A DNA stretch of 26,451 nucleotides from Paulinella micropora (GCA_009731375.1 BJOX01000091.1:221444-247894); one strand, 5' to 3'; positions 21,401 through 26,363 are shown, counted from the stretch's first letter. Translations and numbers: made by a program. The notes: generated by a model not told the origin, from the letters alone.

Positions 21401-23514
21401 GTCGGCTGTGACGACTGGGGCGGACAGTACACCGACACATCCCCGCATGGCTGCTTTGCGCCTGCGTTGCAATAAAAGCCTTCTGGACACTCGGCAAGGC
21501 TCGAACCACCTAGTAAGAAATATACGAGCTTGAACCTTTATCACATACACTGTCACTGAGGAAGCGTTCGAACGCATATTGAGCGACAATTCGCACAAGC
21601 AGTAAGCTGAAGAAGCGCTTGAACGCATATTGAGCGACCATTCGCACAAGCGCTAGCAGTAAGCTGAAGTTACCTCCCTTGCACAGACAACGACTGCTGC
21701 TGCTACAATCCAAATCCGAAGAATAAATGTTGAAAGTAACGTGTAGCCCAAAGAGGACGCATCCTAAGAAAAAACATGATGTATGCTGATCAAACACATG
21801 AATATGTCTTAGTACCAGTAGCTATGTCATAATATCTTTTTTCAGCCTCCGGAGGAGTCATCCCCAGAGCCAATGCCCACTCCTGGCACTCGGTCAGCGT
21901 CCTGGCTGGATTGACACAGCGACCTGTTTCCTGAAAGCCCAACGAGTCCCCTGCATCGCTGACCGTATACCCCGGCGGCACGCGCGAAGATACAGACAGC
22001 CCTTGCCAGATGGGACACATGCAACTATAGCTGGTACTACAGGAGATGCCGCTTGCCATGTTGGTATTGAACAAGAATAAATATTCTGATGTAAATTCAT
22101 CAAATACCGAGATGCAACCTGCAGAGAAGAAAACCATACCTCAAACAAAATCTTGAGGCAAATATGCGTGCGCGAGAATGCAACTAAAATAAAGACATGC
22201 ACCTAGCTGCACTGTTCAGAATCTGACCCGCTGGCCGATCGTCCCAAGAACCAACCACCAAGTTACCAACGTTGAAAGTAGCGTCATGTAAGAGCACTAG
22301 CTGCAGACACTGTTCCTGATCACTGGCTGGGACTGAGCAGAAACTCGTGATTCGAAGGATATACGCTAGCTCAGACCCGGGACAAAACACTGACTCGTCT
22401 TCGCAAGGCTTCTTGACGCCTCCACTGCAATAAAACCCAGGAGGACAGACCTCGATGCTCGTACGTCCTGAAGCAAACATTCATTGATATATATATATAT
22501 ATATATACATATATATAATATACATATTTATGTATAATATAATATAATTTTTGCTTGTGCATCCGAACCACAGCTATGTGGTAACAATATTAGAATTTTA
22601 GCGATAATAGATTTTAGCGATAATGACCTCCTCCGCAAAGACAAGTGTTTATTTCAGTGCAGTCTTCATTCGTGGGATGTTCGTTCAAGTATAGAGAGCC
22701 TTGATACATAAAACAACCTGCGTAGTGCACATGAAGCATATATGAAGCGCCATCAAGCTACAAGCACAAGCTGGCACAAATGTCAATGTAGACCTGTCAC
22801 CACCGCAACATAAGCGAATTCGGTTGCTGTAACATCTGGCAGTCCAAGCAGCATCGCCCACTCGTTACATTCCGCTGCGGTCTTCGCGGGCTGCCCACAA
22901 GTGCCAGTTTCCTGAAAAACAGCGCCCGCTCCCTGGCCGGTGGAGTAGTATCCAGGCGGCACAACGGTCGGCTGTGACGACTGGGGCGGACAGTACACCG
23001 AGTTATCCCCGCATGGCTGCTTTGCGTCTGCGTTGCAATAAAAGCCTTCTGGACACTTGGCAAAGCTCGGAAAACCTAAGAAATTCATTATAGGAAACGA
23101 AATCTATCGTAAGTATTGGAGTCTTCCAGCGCAAAGAGAAAGAAATGGACCCGCGCAGCATTGTCTCAGGGTGCAGTTGCCGTCGCAGCTGACACACTCA
23201 CGAAGGTTCTGTAGGGGACGGGGACAATTGTCTTGAAAGTCGGTACAGTTGCCTACGGGTAGTTGGCGAGCGAACTTGAAGCTTTTGGTAACACGGTGGG
23301 AAAAAATTGGATGAATCAGCAGCACGCTGGTCAACATTAGGCGAGGTGCAACAGCCGCGCAGATCTGAAACGAGTGCGCAGTCACGATAGTGCAAAATTA
23401 TCAAAGGCTGACCAACACAGCACAGGCTGAGAGCGCAGCCACTGTCACAGCTCACGTTTACACCAAGGTTCCGCAAGCCGATGTTACCACATTCAAAGTC
23501 AGCGCAGGTTAAAG
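414..23514 (-). CDS. Cysteine-rich, ephrin-receptor-like multi-exon membrane protein (partial gene, exon-cassette array)
   Basis: I joined 31 exons on the minus strand by frame, phase and GT-AG borders: G, F, five A/E pairs, five D-C-B triplets, four cysteine exons (2090 to 835) and one membrane exon (508 to about 414). Together they give about 2,080 residues in the window. Repeated motifs CPPGFYC, CPEGFYC, PPGYYSTG and C-x2-C pairs spaced by about 10-15 residues resemble the GCC2/GCC3 (ephrin receptor-like) family; the C-terminal part carries hydrophobic helices. This layout suggests a cell-surface protein with a long extracellular cysteine-rich stalk and a membrane-embedded C-terminus; ligand and role are unknown. 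The start codon and signal peptide would lie beyond the right edge of the window, because exon G begins at a splice acceptor. The stop codon was not identified with confidence. No transcript evidence is available, so junctions are inferred, but matching phases at all 30 internal joins make a chance arrangement unlikely. Confidence 0.8.
754..826. repeat. (GA)n microsatellite
   Basis: About 36 GA dinucleotides, within the predicted intron between exons J and K. On the gene's strand it reads (CT)n. Confidence 0.95.
835..1459 (-). CDS. Cysteine-rich exon J with first transmembrane helix
   Basis: Minus-strand exon after acceptor TTTTTGACAG; its first base completes the split codon left by exon I (AG|A), giving R then VATKSGSGFCTRC. 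About 208 codons. Early part has C-x2-C pairs (CTRC, CILC, CSC, CEPC). A middle part with GFWANASQPWEVLKC, HCPGG, CDDHRNGSLCSQCEDGYY and CVQC matches the cysteine-rich region that commonly precedes the membrane part in ephrin-receptor-like proteins of protists. It is followed by a strong helix (FYPVLFAFLGILWIYVIVI, about 946-890) and a basic loop (KLTNPQRR). The exon end is either ACC|GTGCGT (844) or TTG|GTACCT (835); both are phase 0. Confidence 0.75.
1575..1651 (-). CDS. Short cysteine exon I
   Basis: A 77-base minus-strand exon, acceptor GGCGTAG, donor GGCAG|GTAGCA. Reads VSCASCEPGKFAEPG then SAICNICEEG: one GCC2/GCC3-type repeat with two C-x2-C pairs. Enters in phase 0 and leaves in phase 2, fitting exon H upstream and exon J downstream. 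Confidence 0.75.
1782..1843 (-). CDS. Short cysteine exon H
   Basis: A 62-base minus-strand exon, acceptor TATTTGCAG, donor GGCGCG|GTACTA. Reads TGQSACFSCPAGSVASSKGA, the classic TGQSAC..CPAG signature of GCC2/GCC3 repeats. It converts the phase from 1 (array exons) to 0. Without it the upstream exon (1905-2090) could not join exon I in frame, which is good support for it. Confidence 0.75.
1905..2090 (-). CDS. Cysteine-rich exon following the cassette array
   Basis: A 186-base phase 1-1 exon, acceptor CCCTAAAAG, donor TCATCAG|GTTTCT. Reads GATEIAECRSGSFCLSGK, then CPPGRYSAVGASSCFECSSG and VCESCAKGRYSS. Its start parallels cassette exon A (GSSLAECPEGFYC), so it is probably an old relative of the cassette exons that joined the common ephrin-like repeats. 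Confidence 0.75.
2091..2272. other. Intron sequence, left flank of minisatellite block
   Basis: No open frame of note; ends in GCTCCTAGTT (2263-2272), which recurs at 5361-5370 on the far side of the repeat block. Confidence 0.5.
3132..3480. repeat. 172-base tandem pair
   Basis: The stretch from GGAATAAATCATGGTTTGTG at 3151 recurs at 3323, with about 90% identity by eye up to the CCAAATTTCCTTGTTTTT near 3300/3480. A related piece (TCGCAATAAATCACGCACACC) occurs at 5312, just inside the right end of the block, so this may be the terminal part of a dispersed element. Confidence 0.7.
5072..5216 (+). mobile_element. SINE 3' fragment with (ATT)n tail
   Basis: Begins at an N gap, so the head is unseen. 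The body (GGGGGTGTCATTAGAGCTTA to CAGAGAAGCAC at 5177) matches the copy at 16256-16354 almost base for base; an (ATT)n tail of about 39 bases follows. Confidence 0.8.
5217..5475. other. G-rich stretch, (ATT)n and intron flank of exon E1
   Basis: Holds a G-rich run (5230-5267), the right-hand copy of GCTCCTAGTT (5361-5370), an (ATT)n tract (5371-5412), then intron sequence ending TTTTAGCGATAATCAC shared with the other E-D introns. No gene. Confidence 0.6.
5476..5565 (-). CDS. Cassette exon E1
   Basis: A 90-base phase 1-1 exon, acceptor CACTATGCAG, donor GGAG|GTGATT. Reads CFMYQGSLYLNGYPTNEDC then TEPSTCLCGG. Pattern: C at the start, then C-x6-C-x-C at the end. It resembles exon B in length, phase and cysteine pattern, so B and E are probably paralogues. 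Variable positions among the five E copies: the two residues after LN (GY here, DS in E2, YF in E3, EH in E4 and E5) and the two after CTE. Confidence 0.8.
5642..5923 (-). CDS. Cassette exon A1
   Basis: A 282-base phase 1-1 exon, acceptor TTACTAG, donor GTGACAG|GTCTAC. Starts GSSLAECPEGFYCNAGAKQS, then CGDVSVYCPPQS, PPGYYSTGQGAGAVFQESG, CAQPAKTAAECNEWAMLLGL. CPEGFYC and PPGYYSTG are ephrin-receptor-like signatures. The last 12-15 codons before the donor are the most variable part between cassettes and include three-base length changes (279 bases in A3 and A4). Confidence 0.85.
6088..6177 (-). CDS. Cassette exon B1
   Basis: A 90-base phase 1-1 exon, acceptor TTTTTTCTTAG, donor GGGAG|GTAACT. 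Reads CVLYGLRVFFNIASSGLDC then SSSSRCLCKG. Differs from B2/B3 only at RVF versus HVT, and from B4/B5 also at IASSG versus IYSSD. Confidence 0.8.
6230..6532 (-). CDS. Cassette exon C1
   Basis: A 303-base phase 1-1 exon, acceptor TTCTCTGCAG, donor CTACTG|GTACTA. Starts CMIAFGSSPLESSYLFNTN, continues ISCNASYSCLCPIWQG, VPPGYMASDAGNSLGFQETG, RCVNPARTLTECQERALALG and ends EENYIELPTG. The middle (PPGY..., FQETG, C..PA.T..EC) is alignable with exon A, so A and C share an ancestor. Both ends of the exon are the variable parts. Confidence 0.85.
6642..6881 (-). CDS. Cassette exon D1
   Basis: A 240-base phase 1-1 exon, acceptor GCTTCAG, donor GCGG|GTCAGA. Reads GRTSIEVCPPGFYCSGGVKK, PCEDESVFCPGSK, FCSVPASDQEQCLQLVLL and ends GSWDDRPAG. 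The donor was chosen because it gives phase 1, as in all other array exons; the open frame runs 43 codons less to the next GT (AG|GTGCAT), which would break the frame into exon C. The LLLVSNLN stretch before GSWDDR varies between cassettes. Confidence 0.75.
6882..7929. repeat. Intron filled with (ATT)n, (AAG)n and (TTC)n tracts
   Basis: Lies between E2 and D1. In order: (ATT)n to 6949, CTGGAGGGGTGCACA (6950-6963, identical to the LINE 5' edge at 9444), a 10-N gap, (ATT)n to about 7085, (AAG)n 7099-7285, (TTC)n/T-rich 7290-7498 with another gap, a 12-base repeat with GGTCTTCTTCTT (about 7499-7605), (CGTCAT)n 7680-7730, (TTC)n 7737-7807, (ATT)n to 7905. No gene. Confidence 0.85.
7930..9334 (-). 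CDS. Cassette 2: exons D2-C2-B2-A2-E2
   Basis: Exons at 9334-9095 (D2), 8985-8683 (C2), 8631-8542 (B2), 8377-8096 (A2) and 8019-7930 (E2), all with the same lengths and borders as cassette 1. Introns match cassette 1 with only a few differences. Variable patches: A2 ends VTATEGAYFADVTG, C2 ends EENYINFPTG, E2 has LNDSPTNEN and CTEVSTC, B2 has YGLHVTF. D2 is identical to D1 at the protein level. Its upstream neighbour in the gene is B3, 9.2 kb away across the LINE-bearing intron. Confidence 0.8.
9335..9443. repeat. Intron start with (ATT)n and gap
   Basis: Same sequence as the left edge of the intron beside D1 (6882-6949), then (ATT)n and 42 N before the LINE edge. Confidence 0.7.
9444..15630 (+). 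mobile_element. Near-complete APE-type LINE (non-LTR retrotransposon) with (ATT)n tail
   Basis: The left edge is set at CTGGAGGGGTGCACA because the same bases start right after (ATT)n beside cassette 1 (6950). Bases 9444-10435 carry no convincing protein and are read as 5' untranslated/promoter region; they include pseudo-palindromic stretches (for example GGGTTGAAGATAGGATT near 9767 and AATCCTATCTTCATCC near 9848). One ORF follows, then only seven bases (GGAAGCC) before a 76-base (ATT)n tail. Inserted opposite to the host gene's direction, inside its largest intron. Confidence 0.85.
10436..15547 (+). CDS. LINE polyprotein: RNA-binding-like region, AP endonuclease, reverse transcriptase, zinc knuckle
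   Basis: 1703 codons from ATG at 10436 (GCGGTGATGG, G at -3 and +4). Roughly, by residue: 115-215 a region with RNLIVWGLSE and RRFRDRERVRRLIRIHLRG, possibly RRM-like; 290-305 a basic cluster RGRRVRKRAKKHRSK; 311-570 the endonuclease, with SHNWQG, QEH, GNGYFP, VADANAK, LLDYIC and DTDHK in family order; 920-1190 reverse transcriptase with VNIPKGGD, QGGFRPGRRTTDQ, FVDLRKAF (catalytic Asp near 1011), QQGSPLSPTLFNVFMDEL, LYADDVAL (YADD near 1110) and YLGVVI; 1445-1463 CFCC-x9-H-x4-C zinc knuckle; then a Ser/Pro/Gly-rich tail. All catalytic motifs are intact and no stop interrupts, so it may be active or recently so. The protein copies and inserts its RNA by target-primed reverse transcription, as known for this class. 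Confidence 0.93.
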   Translation: MASDIGRLLLSMDYKYAKHGATTVALMGQGRIAEDLDNPRGNASSTGSGPMSQDGRMRARVYDGIPEPRGEAILAAPHPSSPNLAHGSALQHKASGAIWQMAPPPRRYRRVDRYDKDGRNLIVWGLSERANLQEIASKMSGLGLVVPVMEWQGQRMSRHLELVYEDDDSRQTALQQLKHLKFFGRGVNVALGRRFRDRERVRRLIRIHLRGEAAVRKEEAATGYRVLPLHEECVDDVQVVSSELAADAPKCVSECADVHVVPLHSAASAVGDQPAQAPAEGGSTRAEAKRGRRVRKRAKKHRSKQFDTGFKLLVASHNWQGKTGYDNVGTAEWASFYKHEGWLVIGAQEHRMGKKQLSKCSLDGFRIFGKPAEVSEKNRCKGGVLFAVANFLGPYCNLVSAPVDHRQQVWLRIASGVTGAQDIYVGNGYFPQETQEEESSEAYAAWQAAIAFFGAKGLVVTVADANAKLGPACSRKEEGIVGQHGEVDDKGAPVRSENGKRLAAVLVATGLRNLSGFSCPVEGSYWWSRREQRGMGTGKHLLDYICASPGLASGAKFGVCEDDLDTDHKAVWAELTWSGQRRPKRAAKPYRSFRVDKLIGAGVSGNDHAAKQALDYLRDKFDDVFQHCLQKLGVHQLPELDLSGGADSQRVVDDVTERVAQSFRMAAHRVLGSRCIRPRFTNNWFDGELKELIQQRREAYAAYRRDESNAEARLNWLRLRKQIRKATRAKKSASFKQVQEEAVKCQREQSSKRFWLLAKRLGGARRTKVSAPVQREDGSLACTLPEKVARWEEFRKNSVKPRENPASAAVVVECCAEAGSLEWEEAEAKRQFHWNDRFRDEVARAMKEHEVGEDTCEELDKPFTQEEVLARQRALNNHKPCGEDKVKNEMLKYGGAYINGYLTQYFNWIREAERTPKAWGKGIIVNIPKGGDPTDPDNWRDISIISCLGKLYLSLLATRLTLFVDGPDKLRPEQGGFRPGRRTTDQVFTLWQRLKGRQQQKRESYVLFVDLRKAFPSVWRDGLFERLWKLGVRGKFWRTLRRCYEQTSSQVLVDGALTPEVLEGVGVQQGSPLSPTLFNVFMDELCDRLASALKITDVKRLNDIKALLYADDVALIAHSRTELQKMVNVVAKFAEDYRLEVNLKPGKTEIMPIYTSSKAKRPSIRERGEPVVWFRGQKLCVTSQYKYLGVVITDDLKWKEQALRATRVTEVATAGWYSLWCAGEIQARYRLMCWNQLVGAKLKYAFDVWRAPVSQLTKLEAAMLRPMRMILGISPKTSKWITLFLARSLSAERLRRAAQLKFYGRLRVLPEKRFPVIASQVKSDWTAEAEGAIRDSMDLQQGLQELLNSSEKDLEGWCSTVDKWALQQDVKMVQQLMWDKREAGSDLTDGLRVILRQVFGTKKVPRWVALDDAHYNLLRRRLLSCNNRLRLYRSKLVSGMSPRCFCCHDDVNESLAHFLWDCPMHEGRRKQLLLSMQRLGGMAVGGAEGDGGSEEGGEVVGGEVVVEDVLLGREREGSVRQSWDDMSPVDQSRLFCKFFQGKSRFRSNFRLAALLGVTALRPPPKLDVLFGSYVSECWSAREGKREELGVEDGGEEVIDLTEVPSASVPPSPPSDVDVARRGRPRSVDVLARERGSGAQRSVSEFFSSANTLASSSSCTSQPPSAPAVAVAAMSVWCSDNALGSADPGGPMGTCPGSGSDAIV
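15632..15926 (+). mobile_element. SINE copy with tRNA-like head
   Basis: Head 15633-15707 is tRNA-sized (72 bases to the discriminator) with A-box TAGCCCAGTGG, B-box GTTCGATTCC, acceptor ends GACACCG/CGGTGCC (6 of 7 pairs) and then ACCA. The body has GTATTTTCATTGAACATACC, duplicated here together with the tRNA 3' end (15686-15719 and 15727-15761), a 10-N gap, CCCTCACGGGTGAGACGATG and the 3' end CAGAGAAGCAC. An (ATT)n tail with a few ATC and TTC variants runs to 16084. Non-autonomous; no ORF. Confidence 0.85.
16087..16354 (+). mobile_element. SINE copy with tRNA-like head, complete
   Basis: Head 16088-16162 identical to the previous copy. The duplicated segment differs here: CCAGTATTTTCATTGAACAT occurs at 16159 and again at 16197. 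The 3' end CATCAGCCATTGACAGAGAAGCAC is followed by (ATT)n to about 16445. No gap, so this is the reference copy of the family in the window. Confidence 0.88.
16355..18524. repeat. 2.1-kb microsatellite and polypyrimidine tract
   Basis: (ATT)n to 16660 with a CTCCTCCTT island, then from 16670 an almost pure pyrimidine strand: CTTC/TTTC blocks to 17155, then TTCTTG/TTCTTCTTG units to about 18270 (nearly pure TTCTTG at 17295-17365), CCCT-rich sequence and a C run broken by N at 18425-18459. Long open frames in it on both strands are low-complexity artefacts. The tract ends abruptly in cassette intron sequence at 18525. Confidence 0.92.
18562..19350 (-). CDS. Cassette 3 part 1: exons D3-C3-B3
   Basis: Exons 19350-19120 (D3), 19005-18703 (C3) and 18651-18562 (B3). 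D3 is 231 bases, three codons shorter, reading LLQDATFNLMVGSWDD. C3 starts CMIASGSSPLEISYLF and ends EKNYINFPTG. Downstream exons A and E of this cassette are missing: the intron after B3 breaks off at 18525 and the next exon is D2 at 9334. Since B ends and D begins in phase 1, B3 can still splice to D2 in frame. Confidence 0.8.
19351..19501. repeat. (TA)n intron between E3 and D3
   Basis: TATATA tract (about 19370-19425), then TTGCTTTTGCATGCGAACCACAG... and a duplicated TAGATTTTAGCGATAAT. Counterparts at 20905-21064 and 22468-22627 hold the same (TA)n; cassettes 1 and 2 have (ATT)n and mobile elements at this position. Confidence 0.8.
19502..20904 (-). CDS. Cassette 4: exons D4-C4-B4-A3-E3
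   Basis: Exons 20904-20665 (D4), 20555-20253 (C4), 20200-20111 (B4), 19946-19668 (A3, 279 bases) and 19591-19502 (E3). C4 starts CISALDEFTSEYLFLFNTN and ends EKRYYDIPTG, quite unlike C1-C3 in those two patches although the middle is the same. A3 ends VTASEDRYVAVTG. E3 has YFNYFPTNED and CTEINTC. Confidence 0.82.
21065..22467 (-). CDS. Cassette 5: exons D5-C5-B5-A4-E4
   Basis: Exons 22467-22228 (D5), 22118-21816 (C5), 21763-21674 (B5), 21509-21231 (A4) and 21154-21065 (E4). Offset from cassette 4 is 1563 bases for exons D, C, B and A, including introns and the (TA)n. In exon C the changes I see are ISALD to ISVFD and DIPTG to DIATG. E4 reads LNEHPTNED where E3 reads FNYFPTNED. Confidence 0.82.
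22628..23075 (-). CDS. First cassette exons A5 and E5
   Basis: A5 23075-22794 (282 bases) and E5 22717-22628 (90 bases). A5 is the only A exon whose start differs (GFPSFAKCPEGFYCNADAKQ, versus GSSLAEC) and whose upstream intron is not the cassette type, marking the 5' border of the duplicated array. It ends VTATEFAYVAVVTG. E5 equals E4. Confidence 0.82.
23151..23252 (-). CDS. Exon F, 34-residue six-cysteine module
   Basis: A 102-base phase 1-1 exon, acceptor ACCCGTAG, donor GCGG|GTCCAT. Reads GNCTDFQDNCPRPLQNL then RECVSCDGNCTLRQCCA. Paralogous to exon G in length, phase and the SCD-x2-C-x-L-x2-CC ending. Joins A5 in frame (CCA-G-FPSFAKC). I do not recognise the module as a named domain. Confidence 0.7.
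23413..23514 (-). CDS. Exon G, 34-residue cysteine module
   Basis: A 102-base phase 1-1 exon, acceptor GTTTCCAG, donor GTTG|GTCAGC. Reads LTCADFECGNIGLRNLG then VNVSCDSGCALSLCCV. The first exon of the gene visible here; because it starts at an acceptor, more 5' exons must lie beyond it, possibly past the microsatellites and outside the window. Confidence 0.7.
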
Positions 23515-23925
23515 CTGGAAACCACAATAATATCAAAGTAAGCCCAGTTGTTCAAGCAAACAAACCAAGGAAAGGGCTGTACGGTTTGTGCGCTTATGTG
23601 TGTATCATTGTCTATGTTTTTGTGTGGGTGTGTATCGAACTTTGCGAAGGAACGGTTGCATATATAAGCGTCATATGTTTATGTTTATCTCACAAGAGTA
23701 CATATACAGATATTATATTGTGGCAAACCTTAGTGAATGTATACTACGTACAGACAGGCAGTGTTTATACGTATTAGTGTAAAGCATAATGACTTTGTTA
23801 AAATCTGACAAAAGAATTAGTTGCTGGGATGTAAAGTTGGCATATTTGTCTACGTTGGTTTGTGCATTACATGATCTTTCATTTTAACATATAAAATGTG
23901 CGTATGGAAAAAAAAAAGGAGAAAG
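23515..23925. other. Unique AT-rich intron sequence
   Basis: Non-repetitive, with GT/TG-rich stretches (23585-23640). I found no further exon of the cysteine-rich gene and no other gene here. Confidence 0.5.
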
Positions 23926-24020
23926 AATGAAGAAGAAGAAGAAGAAGAAGAAGAAGAAGAAGAAGAAGAAGAAGAAGAAGAAGAAGAAGAAGAAGAAGAA
24001 GAAGAAGCAGCAGCAGCAGC

Positions 24021-24091
<71 letters not shown>

Positions 24092-24575
24092 GAAGAAGAA
24101 GAAGAAGAAGAAGAAGAAGAAGAAGAAGAAGAAGAAGAAGAAGAAGAAGAAGAAGAAGAAGAAGAAGAAGAAGAAGAAGAAGAAGAAGAAGAAGAAGAAG
24201 AAGAAGAAGAAGAAGAAGAGAAAAAAGAAGAAAAGAAGAAAAGAAGAAAAAAATGAAAAGAACAAGAAGAAAAGAAGAAAAGAAGAAAAGATGAAAGGAA
24301 GAAAAGAAGAACAAGAAGAAGAAGAGAAGAAGAAGAAGAAGAAGAAGAAGAAGAAGAAGAAGAAGAAGAAGAAGAAGAAGAAGAAGAAGAAGAAGAAGAA
24401 GAAGAAGAAGAAGAAGAAGGAGAAGATGAAGAAGAAGATGAAGAAGATGAAGAAAAAGAAAAAGAAGTAAGAAGAAGGAGAAGAAGAAGAAGAAGAAGAA
24501 GAAGAAGAAGAAGAAGAAGAAGAAGAAGAAGAAGAAGAAGAAGAAGAAGAAGAAGAAGAAGAGGAGGAGGAGGAG

Positions 24576-24656
<81 letters not shown>
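23926..24656. repeat. Polypurine tract: (AAG)n, (CAG)n, (GAAA)n, (GGA)n, (GA)n
   Basis: (AAG)n to 24006, five CAG units, (GAAA)n to 24090, (AAG)n and interrupted AAG/AAAG to about 24560, (GGA)n to 24610, (GA)n to 24658. Purines only on the + strand over most of its length; the long frames on both strands are artefacts. Confidence 0.95.
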
Positions 24657-24661
<5 letters not shown>

Positions 24662-24767
24662 AACTGGGCCAAGAAGGACAAACATGAAAATTACCTGTGG
24701 GACTTCTTGACGTGCTGATAGAGGCTGTTCAAACAGAAAGGGGAAAATTTTAGAAAAGATGGAAAAG
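24657..24767 (+). mobile_element. Short dispersed element with (CAG)n/(AAG)n tail
   Basis: ATTACCTGTGGGACT (24691) and GCTGATAGAGGCTGTT (24714) recur in slightly changed form at 26235 and 26262. Each copy is followed on the right by a purine repeat, which suggests a retroposed sequence with a simple-repeat tail. No ORF. Confidence 0.45.
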
Positions 24768-24968
24768 AAACAAGCAGCAGCAGCAGCAGGAGCAACAAAG
24801 AAGCAGCAGCAGCAGCAAAAGAAGAAGAAGAAGAAGAAGAAGAAGAAGAAGAAGAAGAAGAAGAAGAAGAAGAAGAAGAAGAAGAAGAAGAAGAAGAAGA
24901 AGAAGAAGAAGAAGAAGAAGAAGAAGAAAAGAAGAATATATATATTATTATTATTATTGTTGTTGTTA

Positions 24969-25037
<69 letters not shown>
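24768..25037. repeat. (CAG)n, (AAG)n and (ATT)n tracts
   Basis: CAG-rich 24770-24815, (AAG)n 24818-24936, short TATATA, then TTG/ATT repeats up to the SINE head at 25039. Confidence 0.95.
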
Positions 25038-25038
<1 letters not shown>

Positions 25039-25423
25039 GGACACCGTGATAGCCCAGTGGTCGAGTTCTACCATCTGGGCCCTGTCGCCAGTTCGATTCC
25101 CGTCGGTGCCACCAGTATTTTCATTGAACATACCGGTCTGTCTGGACCAGTATTTTCATTGAACATACCGGCCCGTCTGGAAGTGTTGGAACTGCCCTTG
25201 CGGGGGNNNNNNNNNNNNNNNNNNNNNNNNNNNNNNNNNNNNNNNNNNNNNNNNNNNNNNNNNNNNNNNNNNNNNNNNNNNNNNNNNNNNNNNNNNNNNN
25301 NNNNNNNNNNNNNNNNNNTGCCGTCACTTCCTTTATTCCACCGATTGGTGTGGAGACTTTCCTTATGGAATGGAGGACTGGATGCACATGGCCTTTTGGC
25401 TCAGCAATTGGCAGGAGATACAC
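25039..25423 (+). mobile_element. SINE copy, divergent 3' part, interrupted by gap
   Basis: Head 25040-25114 carries the same A-box, B-box and CCA as the other copies (one change, TCGAG for TCAAG). The CCAGTATTTTCATTGAACAT segment occurs twice, as in the copy at 16087. After 112 N the sequence to 25423 (ACATGGCC... CTCAGCAATTGGCAGGAGATACAC, then ATT) aligns with the usual SINE 3' end but is clearly diverged, so this is either an older subfamily or two joined elements. Confidence 0.65.
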
Positions 25424-25468
<45 letters not shown>

Positions 25469-25536
25469 TATTCTTATTATTATTCTTATTATTATTATTA
25501 TTATTCTTATTATTATTATTATTATTATTATTATTC

Positions 25537-25592
<56 letters not shown>

Positions 25593-26172
25593 TATAAGGA
25601 GGAAGAGAAGAAGAAGAAGAAGAAGAAGAAGAAGAAGAAGAAGAAGAAGAAGAAGAAGAAGAAGAAGAAGAAGAAGAAGAAGAAGAAGAAGAAGAAAGAA
25701 GAAGAAGAAAGAAGAAGAAAGAAGAAGAAGAAAGAAGAGGAAGAAAGAAGAGGAAGAAGAAGAAGGAAGAAGAAGAAGAAGAAGAAGAAGAAGAAGAAGA
25801 AGAAAGAAGAAGAAAGAAGAAGAAAGAAGAAGAAAGAAGAAGAAAGAAGAAGAAAGAAGAAGAAAGAAGAAGAAAGAAGAAGAAAGAAGAAGAAGAAGAA
25901 GAAGAAGAAGAAGAAGAAGAAGAAGAAGAAGAAGAAGAAGAAGAAGAAGAAGAAGAAGAAGAAGAACAAGAAGAAGGAGAAGGAGCAGAAAGAGCAGGAG
26001 GAGCAGAAGAAAGAAGGAACAGAGGAAGAAGGAACAGAGGAAAAAGAAGGAGGAGGAGGAGGAGGAGGAGGAGGAGAAGAAGAAGAAGAAGAAGAAGAAG
26101 AAGAAGAAGAAGAAGAAGAAGAAGAAGAAGAAGAAGAAGAAGAAGAAGAAGAAGAAGAAGAAGAAGAAGAAG
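25424..26172. repeat. (ATT)n tail then (AAG)n tract
   Basis: (ATT)n with some TTC units to 25584, TATATATATA, then (AAG)n and (GAAGAAGAAA)n to 26172 with a short irregular island at 25965-26045. Confidence 0.95.
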
Positions 26173-26327
26173 ACGCGATAGTGAAAAACGGCAGCGAAAC
26201 TGAACTAGTGGCAGGGAAACTGAAGTGGGAGCATTACCTGTGGGACTCCTGGAAGGTGACTCGCTGATGGAGGCTGTTTACGCAAATGCAGCAATTGATG
26301 GAAAAAATATAAATAAGCAGGAAGAGA
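26173..26327 (+). mobile_element. Second copy of the short element with (AAG)n tail
   Basis: Shares ATTACCTGTGGGACTCCTGG and GCTGATGGAGGCTGTTTACG with the element at 24657 and extends it to the left (GACGCGATAGTGAAAAACGG). Followed by (AAG)n to the window end (26328-26451). Confidence 0.45.
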
Positions 26328-26329
26328 AA

Positions 26330-26363
<34 letters not shown>

